Below, in pieces: positions 1 through 6,435 of a stretch of DNA of 16,018 bases. Numbering within the stretch: the stretch's first letter is position 1; each line of letters starts with the position of its first letter. The position numbers and the translations under genes were made by a program. Source of the stretch: Nitrospiraceae bacterium UBA2600 (GTDB lineage: Bacteria > Nitrospirota > Thermodesulfovibrionia > Thermodesulfovibrionales > Thermodesulfovibrionaceae); NCBI GenBank assembly GCA_002339325.1, contig DDKK01000017.1, forward strand, positions 1-16,018. Direction: 5' to 3'. The notes beneath the pieces are model-generated. The model was given only the letters and a program-made list of their open reading frames with translations. It ran no database searches and was not told the DNA's origin.

Positions 1-350
1 ATAGCAATGACATACTGAAAACTTCTCTCTAATGGCTCTGTTTCAATGTCCTGAACATAAAATTTTGCGTTGCTATGATTTTTTCTTGCCAACTCTATGA
101 GAGAAGGATTAATATCTATTCCTGTGTATTGGCAATTGATACCTCTGTTTTTTAGAAAACTCAAAAAATCTCCTTTTCCACATCCAAAGTCAAGTATACT
201 TAGAGGATTATGCTCTATGAATTTTAAGACCACCTCGTAACGAAGAATTTGCCCTTTCTTTGTCCATCCCACTGACTCAGGAGCGTCCTTAAAATGAATT
301 AGTCTTTTTGTAAAAAAATCTATAATATACTCTTTCGAAAGCTCATCCAT
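1..350 (-). CDS. SAM-dependent class I methyltransferase (3' end beyond window)
   Basis: The reading frame starts at an ATG complementary to 348-350 and stays open to the left edge, giving about 116 residues; the C-terminal part lies outside. A Rossmann methyltransferase core is visible. Motif I is LDFGCGKGDF (about residues 53-62), which binds S-adenosylmethionine. Asp79 in TGIDINPS is at the acidic position that usually contacts the SAM ribose, and Asp101 in FYVQDIE is a motif III-like acid. The N-terminal 50 residues look helical. The substrate cannot be deduced; small molecules, lipids and ubiquinone-like compounds are all possible. The gene is divergent from hisA with only 21 bp between start codons, and no Shine-Dalgarno sequence precedes its ATG. 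The fold is secure; the function is unknown. Confidence 0.85.
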   Translation of the reverse strand, partial: MDELSKEYIIDFFTKRLIHFKDAPESVGWTKKGQILRYEVVLKFIEHNPLSILDFGCGKGDFLSFLKNRGINCQYTGIDINPSLIELARKNHSNAKFYVQDIETEPLERSFQYVIA

Positions 351-357
351 GCTGTTA

Positions 358-366
358 TGTTATACT
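358..366 (+). promoter_or_regulatory. Extended -10 promoter element for hisA, overlapping a divergent -10
   Basis: TG at 358-359, one spacer base, then TATACT at 361-366 form a good extended -10 element. The first transcribed base expected 6-7 bp downstream falls at or next to the hisA ATG (372). No Shine-Dalgarno sequence lies between them, so the transcript may be leaderless. On the opposite strand TATAAC (359-364) is a possible -10 for the divergent methyltransferase and uses the same bases. No convincing -35 was found for either direction. This is inferred from sequence only. Confidence 0.45.
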
Positions 367-371
367 AAAAA

Positions 372-1094
372 ATGCAGATAATTCCAGCAATTGACTTAAA
401 AGACGGCAAATGTGTAAGACTTCGTCAAGGCAAATTTAGCGAAATTACCGTTTATTACGATAATCCTGAAGAGGCAGCATTAAGATGGCAGAATGAGGGC
501 GCAGAAGTTCTTCATGTAGTTGACCTTGATGGTGCAAAAGAAGGAAAAATCAATAATCTTCCCTCAATAAAAAAAATCCGGGAAGCTTTCAGAGGAGAAA
601 TAGAAGTTGGAGGAGGTATAAGAAGAATTGAAGATATTGAACTGCTCTTTTCTGCAGGAATTGACCGAGTTATTCTTGGCACAATTGCTGTTCAGTCACC
701 TGAGTTTGTAAAAGAGGTTTGCAAAAAGTTCCCTGAAAGAATAATTGTAGGCATTGATGCTAAAGACGGGCTCGTAGCAGTAAAAGGATGGGTTGAGGTT
801 ACTGAAATAAGAGCAATAGAGCTTGCCTTAAAGATGCAGGAGCATGGTATCTGGGGAATAATTTACACTGACATCTCAAGAGATGGAATGCTTATAGGAC
901 CTAATATTGACGCAACAAAAGCCCTTGTTGAAGCAGTTAAAGTACCTGTAATAGCATCCGGAGGCGTTTCTTCTCTTGAGGACATAAAGAGACTTGCAGA
1001 AATTCCAAAACTTTGGGGCGTAATAACTGGAAAGGCAATCTATACAGGAGCAATAACACTAAAAAAAGCAATTGATGCTGTAAAAAAAGAGTAG
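372..1094 (+). CDS. hisA: ProFAR isomerase HisA (histidine biosynthesis)
   Basis: HisA is the 1-(5-phosphoribosyl)-5-[(5-phosphoribosylamino)methylideneamino]imidazole-4-carboxamide isomerase. It catalyses the Amadori rearrangement of ProFAR to PRFAR, the step before HisF/HisH, in the cytoplasm. At 240 residues it has the usual length. The (beta-alpha)8 barrel hallmarks are present: IIPAIDLKDGKCVRL at the N-terminus with catalytic Asp8, EVGGGIR (78-84), the second catalytic Asp129 in VGIDAKDG, and phosphate-binding loops at TDISRDGM and VIASGG. The start is fixed by the conserved N-terminus although no ribosome-binding site is seen. It heads an operon that reaches hisF after two intervening toxin-antitoxin-like genes; the gap to the next gene is 33 bp. 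Confidence 0.97.
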   Translation: MQIIPAIDLKDGKCVRLRQGKFSEITVYYDNPEEAALRWQNEGAEVLHVVDLDGAKEGKINNLPSIKKIREAFRGEIEVGGGIRRIEDIELLFSAGIDRVILGTIAVQSPEFVKEVCKKFPERIIVGIDAKDGLVAVKGWVEVTEIRAIELALKMQEHGIWGIIYTDISRDGMLIGPNIDATKALVEAVKVPVIASGGVSSLEDIKRLAEIPKLWGVITGKAIYTGAITLKKAIDAVKKE

Positions 1095-1127
1095 AATAGA
1101 AATTACCTCACAGAAGAGATATTTCTA

Positions 1128-1427
1128 ATGAGATTAGACGAAAACACACTGAAAACAATAAAAAAATTAGCCGAGCAATATTTTGGTAAATATTGCGAAG
1201 TTCGTATTTTTGGTTCAAGAGTTGATGATACTCAAAAAGGAGGAGACATTGATATTTACATAAAAACAGATTTAAATGTGGATATTCTTGAAAGAAAAGC
1301 CAGTTTTCTTGCTGAGCTAAAAATGACAATCGGTGACCAAAAAATAGACCTTCTTGTGGAACGTAATGATAATCCTGAAAAAAGCCCTATATATGAAACG
1401 GCAAGAACAACAGGAATAAAAATATGA
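1128..1427 (+). CDS. MNT-type minimal nucleotidyltransferase (MntA-like antitoxin candidate)
   Basis: This 99-residue protein belongs to the minimal DNA polymerase beta-type nucleotidyltransferase fold. It shows FGSR (28-31), then nine residues after Ser30, then DID with Asp40 and Asp42, and a third candidate metal ligand Asp74 in KIDLLV. These are the metal and nucleotide ligands of the family. In characterised MntA/HepT pairs the nucleotidyltransferase transfers AMP to a tyrosine of the HEPN toxin and neutralises it; that role is inferred here from homology and pairing. Its stop codon overlaps the start of the downstream HEPN gene (ATGA, 1424-1427), so translation is probably coupled. All key residues appear intact. 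The pair lies between hisA and hisF, an unusual place, and looks more A/T-rich than its neighbours. Confidence 0.88.
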   Translation: MRLDENTLKTIKKLAEQYFGKYCEVRIFGSRVDDTQKGGDIDIYIKTDLNVDILERKASFLAELKMTIGDQKIDLLVERNDNPEKSPIYETARTTGIKI

Positions 1428-1891
1428 ACAAACAAAGAATTCTCTCATATATCTCAATATGTAACATCCATTCAGAAAGATTAAAAAGTTCTCTTAGAAA
1501 CTTAGAAAAACTAATCCCTCTTTCAGTGTTACAATACAAATTGCTAAATGAACAGGAGCTTTCTTTTTTGGATCAAATGTCTTATCGTTTCGGTAAACTT
1601 CAAGATTTAAGCGGAAGATTATTAAGAGCAATCCTTTTAACTATTGAAGAGGATGTTTCTCATCTTCCTTTCATTGATATTTTAAATAAAGCTGAAAAAC
1701 TTGGCATAATAGATAGTGCTCATGATTGGATTACTTTAAGGGAGTTAAGAAATCTTTTAACTCAAGAATACAGTGAAAAAATTGAGGAGATAGTGAATGG
1801 AATAAATAAATTATACGAAATTTCAAAAAGACTTTTAGATATTTATAAAGGAATAATACAATATATTAACAAAAGACAAATTTTGGAGTAA
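1424..1891 (+). CDS. HEPN-domain protein (HepT-like) lacking the catalytic His
   Basis: This 155-residue, all-helical protein is the partner of the preceding nucleotidyltransferase. The segment LRELRNLLTQEY (residues 105-116) aligns with the HEPN signature RNxxxHxY of HepT-like RNases. Arg109, Asn110 and Tyr116 are kept, but the catalytic His position is Gln114 (codon CAA at 1763-1765, one base from a His codon). HEPN ribonucleases generally need both Arg and His, so this protein is likely catalytically impaired or inactive. Tyr116 matches the residue adenylylated in the known RX4HXY toxins. The frame is otherwise full length without disruption. It starts inside the previous stop codon, and its last codons carry the hisF ribosome-binding site. 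Family membership is inferred from the motif, gene pairing and helical composition. Confidence 0.82.
   Translation: MNKQRILSYISICNIHSERLKSSLRNLEKLIPLSVLQYKLLNEQELSFLDQMSYRFGKLQDLSGRLLRAILLTIEEDVSHLPFIDILNKAEKLGIIDSAHDWITLRELRNLLTQEYSEKIEEIVNGINKLYEISKRLLDIYKGIIQYINKRQILE
1885..1888 (+). promoter_or_regulatory. hisF Shine-Dalgarno inside the HEPN gene
   Basis: GGAG lies in the last two sense codons of the HEPN gene, six bases before the hisF ATG (1895). Ribosomes finishing the HEPN protein therefore stop on top of the hisF initiation site, which suggests translational coupling or reinitiation. Confidence 0.6.
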
Positions 1892-1894
1892 GCT

Positions 1895-2731
1895 ATGCTT
1901 GCAAAACGTATAATTCCCTGCCTTGATGTGAAAGATGGGCGAGTTGTAAAGGGTGTTAATTTTCTAAATCTCAGGGACGCAGGAGACCCTGTTGAAAATG
2001 CCCTTTACTACGATGAAGAAGAGGCAGATGAGCTTGTTTTTCTTGATGTTACAGCGTCCCATGAAAAAAGAAAAATAATCATTGATGTTGTTGAAAGAAC
2101 AGCCTCTGTTGTGTTCATGCCTCTTACTGTAGGTGGTGGCATAAAGACCCTTGATGATATAAGGGATTTGCTTAATGCAGGTGCAGACAAAGTATCAATA
2201 AACACAACAGCAGTAAAAGACCCCTATTTCATTCAAAAAGCATCAACGCGCTTTGGTTCTCAGTGCATAGTGATTGCCATAGATGCAAAAAGAGTTGACA
2301 AAGCCTTTAATCCAAAAGCCTATCCCCCAGAGACATGGTTTGGTGACAGCGAGCTTAGTGACGTGCTTTACAGAGAAAACTCCCGTTTTGTTCTTTCCAC
2401 CCATGGCGGAAGATTAATGAGACCCATTGATGCAATCGCCTGGGCAAAGAAGATGGAAGAATTCGGAGCAGGAGAGATTCTGCTTACAAGTATGGATAGA
2501 GATGGCACTAAAGAAGGCTACGACATAGAACTAACAAGGGCGATTTCAGAGGCAGTGAGTATTCCTGTTATTGCCTCAGGCGGTGCAGGCACACTTGAAC
2601 ATCTTTATGAAGCTTTTGCCTTTGCAAAGGCAGATGCAGCACTTGCAGCATCCATATTTCATTTCAGAGAGTATTCAGTAAGGGAGGCAAAAGAGTTCTT
2701 GAGGCAGAAAGGAATATCTGTGAGGCTTTAA
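1895..2731 (+). CDS. hisF: Imidazole glycerol phosphate synthase subunit HisF, with internal insertion
   Basis: HisF is the cyclase subunit that joins PRFAR with ammonia supplied by the HisH glutaminase to give imidazole glycerol phosphate and AICAR. The N-terminus MLAKRIIPCLDVKDGRVVKG carries catalytic Asp11, and Asp130 sits in VIAIDAKRV. Phosphate-binding and barrel motifs TVGGGI (78-83), LLTSMDRDGTK and PVIASGGAG are intact. The protein has 278 residues, whereas the family is usually about 250-256. The extra length is an insertion at about residues 137-164, between AIDAKRV and the THGGR segment, rich in Pro, aromatic and acidic residues and on the active-face side of strand 5. hisH is not in the window. 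The gene ends in a 4-bp tail-to-tail overlap with the histidine kinase gene. Confidence 0.97.
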   Translation: MLAKRIIPCLDVKDGRVVKGVNFLNLRDAGDPVENALYYDEEEADELVFLDVTASHEKRKIIIDVVERTASVVFMPLTVGGGIKTLDDIRDLLNAGADKVSINTTAVKDPYFIQKASTRFGSQCIVIAIDAKRVDKAFNPKAYPPETWFGDSELSDVLYRENSRFVLSTHGGRLMRPIDAIAWAKKMEEFGAGEILLTSMDRDGTKEGYDIELTRAISEAVSIPVIASGGAGTLEHLYEAFAFAKADAALAASIFHFREYSVREAKEFLRQKGISVRL

Positions 2732-4599
2732 ACTTCCTCTGAGTAGAGAGGCAGATAAATTCTAAATGTTGTACCTATATTAGTCTCACTGTCTAATTCA
2801 ATAAATCCTCCATGGTCAAGAATAATTCTGTATGTTATAGGAAGACCAAGTCCCGTTCCTTTTGCACCCTTTGTAGTAAAGAAAGGCTCAAAAACTCTCT
2901 CTTTTGTCTCTTTATCCATGCCAATTCCTGTGTCTTTGATAACTATCAAGGCATAACTTTTATCAGAAATATTGGTCATTTCTGTTTTTATTGTAAGAGT
3001 TCCTCCTTCGGGCATAGCCTCTTTAGCATTTGCTAAAATGTTGATTATCGCCTCAGAGAATGCCTCAGTGTCTATACCCGCTATTAATGCTCCTTCATAT
3101 AGAACAAACTCTGTTTTAATCTCGTCTCCCATAAATGATTCAATTTTGCTTTTCATAGTAGAAAGTAGAGAATTTAAATCGGTTTTCTTTATTTCGTATT
3201 TTCTTTCTGCAGTGAGCGTTAAAATCTCTTTTGTTAGATAAATAGCCTTTTTTGAGGCATTAATTATCTGGTCAACCGAGTTTATAGCAAAGCTATCAGT
3301 AATTTTATTTCTTGCAAGAATTGCAAAACCCTGAATTGCGTTTATTAAATCCTTAAATCGATGAACCGCTTCGTGAAGAGAACGTTTTACCGCCTCGAAC
3401 TGACCTGCTTTTGTTAATTTTTGTTCGAGTTCTCTTTTTTCTATGAGTTGATAAGATGCATCAACTATTGCACGGCTTAGAATACCTATCTCATCTTTCC
3501 TGTTAGCGTAATTTTCAAGATTAATCGGTTTTGTTCCTAAATTTTTAATTTCCTCTGACATCTCTATCATTGGGTAGGTATAGTTTTTAGTTAGATAAAT
3601 AAGAATTAAAAAGGCAATAAATAGAGAAAGCAGTATCTGATAGAATGAGTATAAATTTAAACTTGCTATAACAGATGAATGAGGTATTAATACAACAAGA
3701 GACATTTCACGACTTCCTAAATACCACTTGTTAACGTTTAGAAACCACTTTTTCCCTTTAAATTCAAAAATTTTTAATTTTCTATCCTTTTCTATAGCAT
3801 ACAGAGCACTGTAAAGATGAGGGAACTCTCTTTCATTAACTTCGTATATTCTGCCTTTTTCCGGAAAGATATTGTTTACAAAAGCTACAATATGCTTACC
3901 ATTTGAAAGAAGATAAAGTTCTGAACCTGTAATAAGTTTTTTACTTGTTTCATTTAGAAAAAGGGAAAAATCCTTTATCATCACATCAACTCCTATTACC
4001 TCTCCGTTCTTTGAACAAAGAAGCATAGAAGCTGTTATACCGGGGTCTTTAGTGGTTCTGAAGATATATTCTCTACTCCATTGTATTCCATCAGAATTCA
4101 ATGCCTGTCCATACCATGTGGTACTTCTCGGGTCATAATCATCCGCTTTTATCTCAGTGTTAATAATTTTTCCTTCTCTGTTTAAGCTATGCCAGTAAAC
4201 ATAGCCTTTTTTATCTACTCTTTTAATTCTATTAAGCCATCTGTCGCCATCGTGCAAGATTAGATAGCCATTGCCTCTTCCATCTCCATAATTTATAGAG
4301 GTCACATAGGTAAACTTCTGCATGAAATGAATTAAGAAGTTGTTTGTTTTCTCCACTTCGTTGAAATTTATTATTCCGCAGCATACAAGTCCTTGCATAT
4401 TATAAAGAAAGGTCTCAATGGTTGTAGTAAATTTATCTGTATTTAGTTTTAAGTTTTCAGCAATATTATTTATGTTTTCAGCTATGTTTTTTTTGTAAAG
4501 ATGATAGGAAAAAATGTAGTTACTTATTGAAGTTCCAGCAATGAGAAGTACTATTACAATTACAAAAAGCCATTTAATGCTAATTTCTATTCTTTTCAT
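2728..4599 (-). CDS. Membrane sensor histidine kinase with periplasmic dCache domain (orphan)
   Basis: This 623-residue inner-membrane kinase has a transmembrane helix at about 9-30, an extracytoplasmic sensor region at about 33-310, and a second helix at about 318-337. A HAMP-like linker follows (about 340-390), then a dimerisation helix pair (about 400-463) and a HATPase domain (about 505-620). The sensor has the Cache signature DYDPRSTTWYGQA (154-166), typical of small-ligand dCache domains. ATPase boxes are intact: NILANAKEAM (N box), KDTGIGM (G1), FEPFFTTKGAKGTGLGL (F and G2). The likely phospho-accepting His413 aligns with the NtrB-type AHDFNN motif, but Arg414 replaces the usual acid. 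No response regulator is adjacent. The start 14 bp after kdsA has no clear Shine-Dalgarno sequence; it is the last gene of the bioA-kdsA transcript. The ligand is unknown. Confidence 0.92.
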   Translation of the reverse strand: MKRIEISIKWLFVIVIVLLIAGTSISNYIFSYHLYKKNIAENINNIAENLKLNTDKFTTTIETFLYNMQGLVCCGIINFNEVEKTNNFLIHFMQKFTYVTSINYGDGRGNGYLILHDGDRWLNRIKRVDKKGYVYWHSLNREGKIINTEIKADDYDPRSTTWYGQALNSDGIQWSREYIFRTTKDPGITASMLLCSKNGEVIGVDVMIKDFSLFLNETSKKLITGSELYLLSNGKHIVAFVNNIFPEKGRIYEVNEREFPHLYSALYAIEKDRKLKIFEFKGKKWFLNVNKWYLGSREMSLVVLIPHSSVIASLNLYSFYQILLSLFIAFLILIYLTKNYTYPMIEMSEEIKNLGTKPINLENYANRKDEIGILSRAIVDASYQLIEKRELEQKLTKAGQFEAVKRSLHEAVHRFKDLINAIQGFAILARNKITDSFAINSVDQIINASKKAIYLTKEILTLTAERKYEIKKTDLNSLLSTMKSKIESFMGDEIKTEFVLYEGALIAGIDTEAFSEAIINILANAKEAMPEGGTLTIKTEMTNISDKSYALIVIKDTGIGMDKETKERVFEPFFTTKGAKGTGLGLPITYRIILDHGGFIELDSETNIGTTFRIYLPLYSEEV

Positions 4600-4613
4600 T
4601 TTGATTTAAAAAA

Positions 4614-5405
4614 TTAATAAAGCTTTTTTACGACTTCCCGAATCTCAAGAAGCGTCTCAAGAAGAGTCTTGAACTCATTGAGGGGGAGCATATTAGGTCC
4701 GTCACATAAGGCATTGTCTGGCTTTGGATGGACTTCAAAGAAAAGTCCGTCTACTCCGCAGGCAACAGCAGCCCTTGCAAGATAGGGGATAAACTCTCTC
4801 TGACCAGAAGAGCAAACACCTGCTGCCCCTGGAAGTTGAACAGAGTGGGTAGCATCGAATATGACAGGCACACCCATTGAGCGAATAATAGGAAAGCTCC
4901 TGAAGTCAACGACAAGATTATTGTAACCGAAGGTTGTTCCCCTCTCCGTTATGGCAAGGGTTTTATTGCCAGTGGAGTAAAATTTTTCAATTATGTTTTT
5001 CACATCCCATGGAGCAATGAATTGCCCCTTTTTAATGTTAACAGGCTTACCGCTTCTTCCTGCCTCAACAATTAAGTCTGTCTGTCTACACAGAAAAGCG
5101 GGAATTTGAATTACATCAACAACTTCACTAACAATGGCAATCTCCTCTACCGAATGAGCATCCGTTAAAACAGGTATACTGAAATTATCCTTAACCTTTT
5201 TTAGTATCCTAAGCCCCTCCCTTATACCAGGTCCTCTGAAAGAGCTTATGGAAGAACGGTTTGCTTTATCATAGGATGATTTAAAAATAAAAGGAACATT
5301 TAGGTTACTTGTGATTTCTTTTAAGGTCTCCGCAGTTTTTAATACTATATCCTCGCTTTCAATAACGCAAGGACCTGCTATTATGGAAAACTTAGAAAAA
5401 ATCAT
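4614..5405 (-). CDS. kdsA: KDO-8-phosphate synthase KdsA, metal-dependent class
   Basis: KdsA condenses phosphoenolpyruvate with arabinose 5-phosphate to give 3-deoxy-D-manno-octulosonate 8-phosphate, the precursor of the KDO sugar in lipopolysaccharide inner core. Its 263 residues are close to the family norm. Diagnostic stretches are IAGPCVIES (9-17), FKSSYDKANRSS, RGPGIREGL, CRQTDLIVEA, KKGQFIAPWD, ERGTTFGYNNLVVDFR and DATHSVQLPG. Cys13, His187, Glu224 and Asp235 occupy the four metal-ligand positions known from the Aquifex-type enzyme, while the E. coli type has Asn at the Cys position. The start codon overlaps the upstream lipoprotein stop (ATGA, 5402-5405). Neighbouring kdsB, kdsC or kdsD are not in the window. 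DAHP synthase is excluded by the KANRSS and CRQTD motifs. Confidence 0.97.
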   Translation of the reverse strand: MIFSKFSIIAGPCVIESEDIVLKTAETLKEITSNLNVPFIFKSSYDKANRSSISSFRGPGIREGLRILKKVKDNFSIPVLTDAHSVEEIAIVSEVVDVIQIPAFLCRQTDLIVEAGRSGKPVNIKKGQFIAPWDVKNIIEKFYSTGNKTLAITERGTTFGYNNLVVDFRSFPIIRSMGVPVIFDATHSVQLPGAAGVCSSGQREFIPYLARAAVACGVDGLFFEVHPKPDNALCDGPNMLPLNEFKTLLETLLEIREVVKKLY

Positions 5406-6421
5406 TTCTTCTGCTGTAGTTCAAAGGCTTTCTTAGCAGCCTCAGCGGCTTTCTTTGCCTCTTCAGCAGCCTGTCTTGCTTCCTCTGCAGCCCTCTTTGC
5501 TTCGTCAATATCCTGCTTTTCAGCTTTTTTCTCTACTTGTTGTATTTTCTTTGAGCTCACAGGTAAGGTTGCTATTCTGTAATCCTTTGTATCTTCAGAA
5601 GGACTACCCCAGTCAGAGGTTATAATAATGCCTCCATAGTTTCTATCGGCAATCCACAATTTACCCTCAATCCAGACCATACCAGTAGGCTGTGAAAGAT
5701 ACCTTGAAGGAGGAATCTCTTCTGTAACTTTTCCTGTCTTAGGAGAAAGTTTTACAATCCTTATGTTATCGGAAGAATACGAAGGAGAGTCTAAATCTTT
5801 TAGGCCAGCTATATAAAGCTGTTTTCCATCCCAGGCAAGAGCAGTAGGAGTTTTAACGGGAGATTGAAACTGCTCTAAGATAGAACCATCTTCTAAAGAT
5901 ATTCTGAATATTTTCTCTCTTTTTGAGTCTGCTATCCATAGAGTTTCTCCGTCAAAAGTCATGTCATCAACAAAGAACTTTGAATATGCTATTTTTCTAA
6001 TAACTTCTCCCTGAGGAGTAATCTGCATAAGCCTTCTGTTTGAGTTGTCAGCAATCCAGATGTATCCTCCATTGCTTGAAGTTTTCTGCCAAGCAATGCC
6101 CGAGATATAAGAAGGCTTTTCTTGCGAAGAAACAGTTATTGGCTGTCTATTGAGAAAATAATGGCCTTCATATTTGTATATAGACCCTGCCGTAGCGGTA
6201 TCTATGTTGTCAATAAAAACTATTAAACCGTCCTTTGCAATTAAAAGATTTTTACCATCCCATGTGATTGCAGAAGGACCTGTAGGTAAGTTTTCATTGC
6301 TTCCTGTTATATCCATTTTCACCTGTTCTGTGCAGGCACATAGAAAGCATAGGATAAATCCTATGAAAAGACCAAGATACCTTCTCCCCCTCACTAAAGA
6401 GCTTCTAAAATATGCGAACAT
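5402..6421 (-). CDS. Beta-propeller lipoprotein with Ala/Lys/Glu-rich C-terminal helix
   Basis: This 339-residue protein has a basic N-terminus and hydrophobic stretch (about 15-29) ending in a plausible lipobox, LCAC, with Cys30 as the lipidated residue. About five repeats resembling NHL/SMP-30-type propeller blades follow. Examples are ITWDGKNLLIA, IWIADNSNRRLMQITPQGEV, LWIADSKREKIFRI, LAWDGKQLYIAG and LWIADRNYGGIII. Residues about 289-339 form a charged, Ala-rich helix containing three 7-residue units AAEEARQ/AAEEAKK/AAEAAKK, reminiscent of coiled coils in envelope proteins. It is presumably exported and membrane-tethered; no enzyme activity can be assigned. A strong AAGGAGG site lies 4 bp before the start. 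It follows bioA by 14 bp and overlaps kdsA by 4 bp. The gene is secure, the function unknown. Confidence 0.85.
   Translation of the reverse strand: MFAYFRSSLVRGRRYLGLFIGFILCFLCACTEQVKMDITGSNENLPTGPSAITWDGKNLLIAKDGLIVFIDNIDTATAGSIYKYEGHYFLNRQPITVSSQEKPSYISGIAWQKTSSNGGYIWIADNSNRRLMQITPQGEVIRKIAYSKFFVDDMTFDGETLWIADSKREKIFRISLEDGSILEQFQSPVKTPTALAWDGKQLYIAGLKDLDSPSYSSDNIRIVKLSPKTGKVTEEIPPSRYLSQPTGMVWIEGKLWIADRNYGGIIITSDWGSPSEDTKDYRIATLPVSSKKIQQVEKKAEKQDIDEAKRAAEEARQAAEEAKKAAEAAKKAFELQQKK
5436..5498 (-). repeat. Three imperfect 21-bp tandem units encoding a heptad-like helix
   Basis: Three consecutive 21-bp units (5436-5456, 5457-5477, 5478-5498) of related sequence encode the 7-residue repeats in the C-terminal helix of the lipoprotein. 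Each begins gc and ends in a tctt or ttctt-like run on the plus strand. Such in-frame repeats may vary in copy number between strains. Confidence 0.6.
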
Positions 6422-6425
6422 ATTC

Positions 6426-6432
6426 CCTCCTT
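6426..6432 (-). promoter_or_regulatory. Strong Shine-Dalgarno of the propeller lipoprotein
   Basis: AAGGAGG on the minus strand lies 4 bases before the ATG at 6421 and 3 bases after the bioA stop codon. It fixes the lipoprotein start and shows that its translation is independent but on the bioA transcript. Confidence 0.7.
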
Positions 6433-6435
6433 ATT

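Noticed and set aside
1108..1329. Minus-strand open frame over the nucleotidyltransferase gene
   Set aside because: It is an antisense shadow of a gene with an intact active-site motif; composition is low-complexity Leu/Phe.
2812..3241. Plus-strand open frames inside the histidine kinase gene
   Set aside because: They are antisense to a well-supported kinase with clear ATPase motifs and have no recognisable domain or ribosome-binding site.
4614..5405. DAHP synthase (aromatic pathway) instead of KdsA
   Set aside because: KANRSS, FLCRQTDL and the arrangement of ligands are KDO-8-phosphate synthase signatures.
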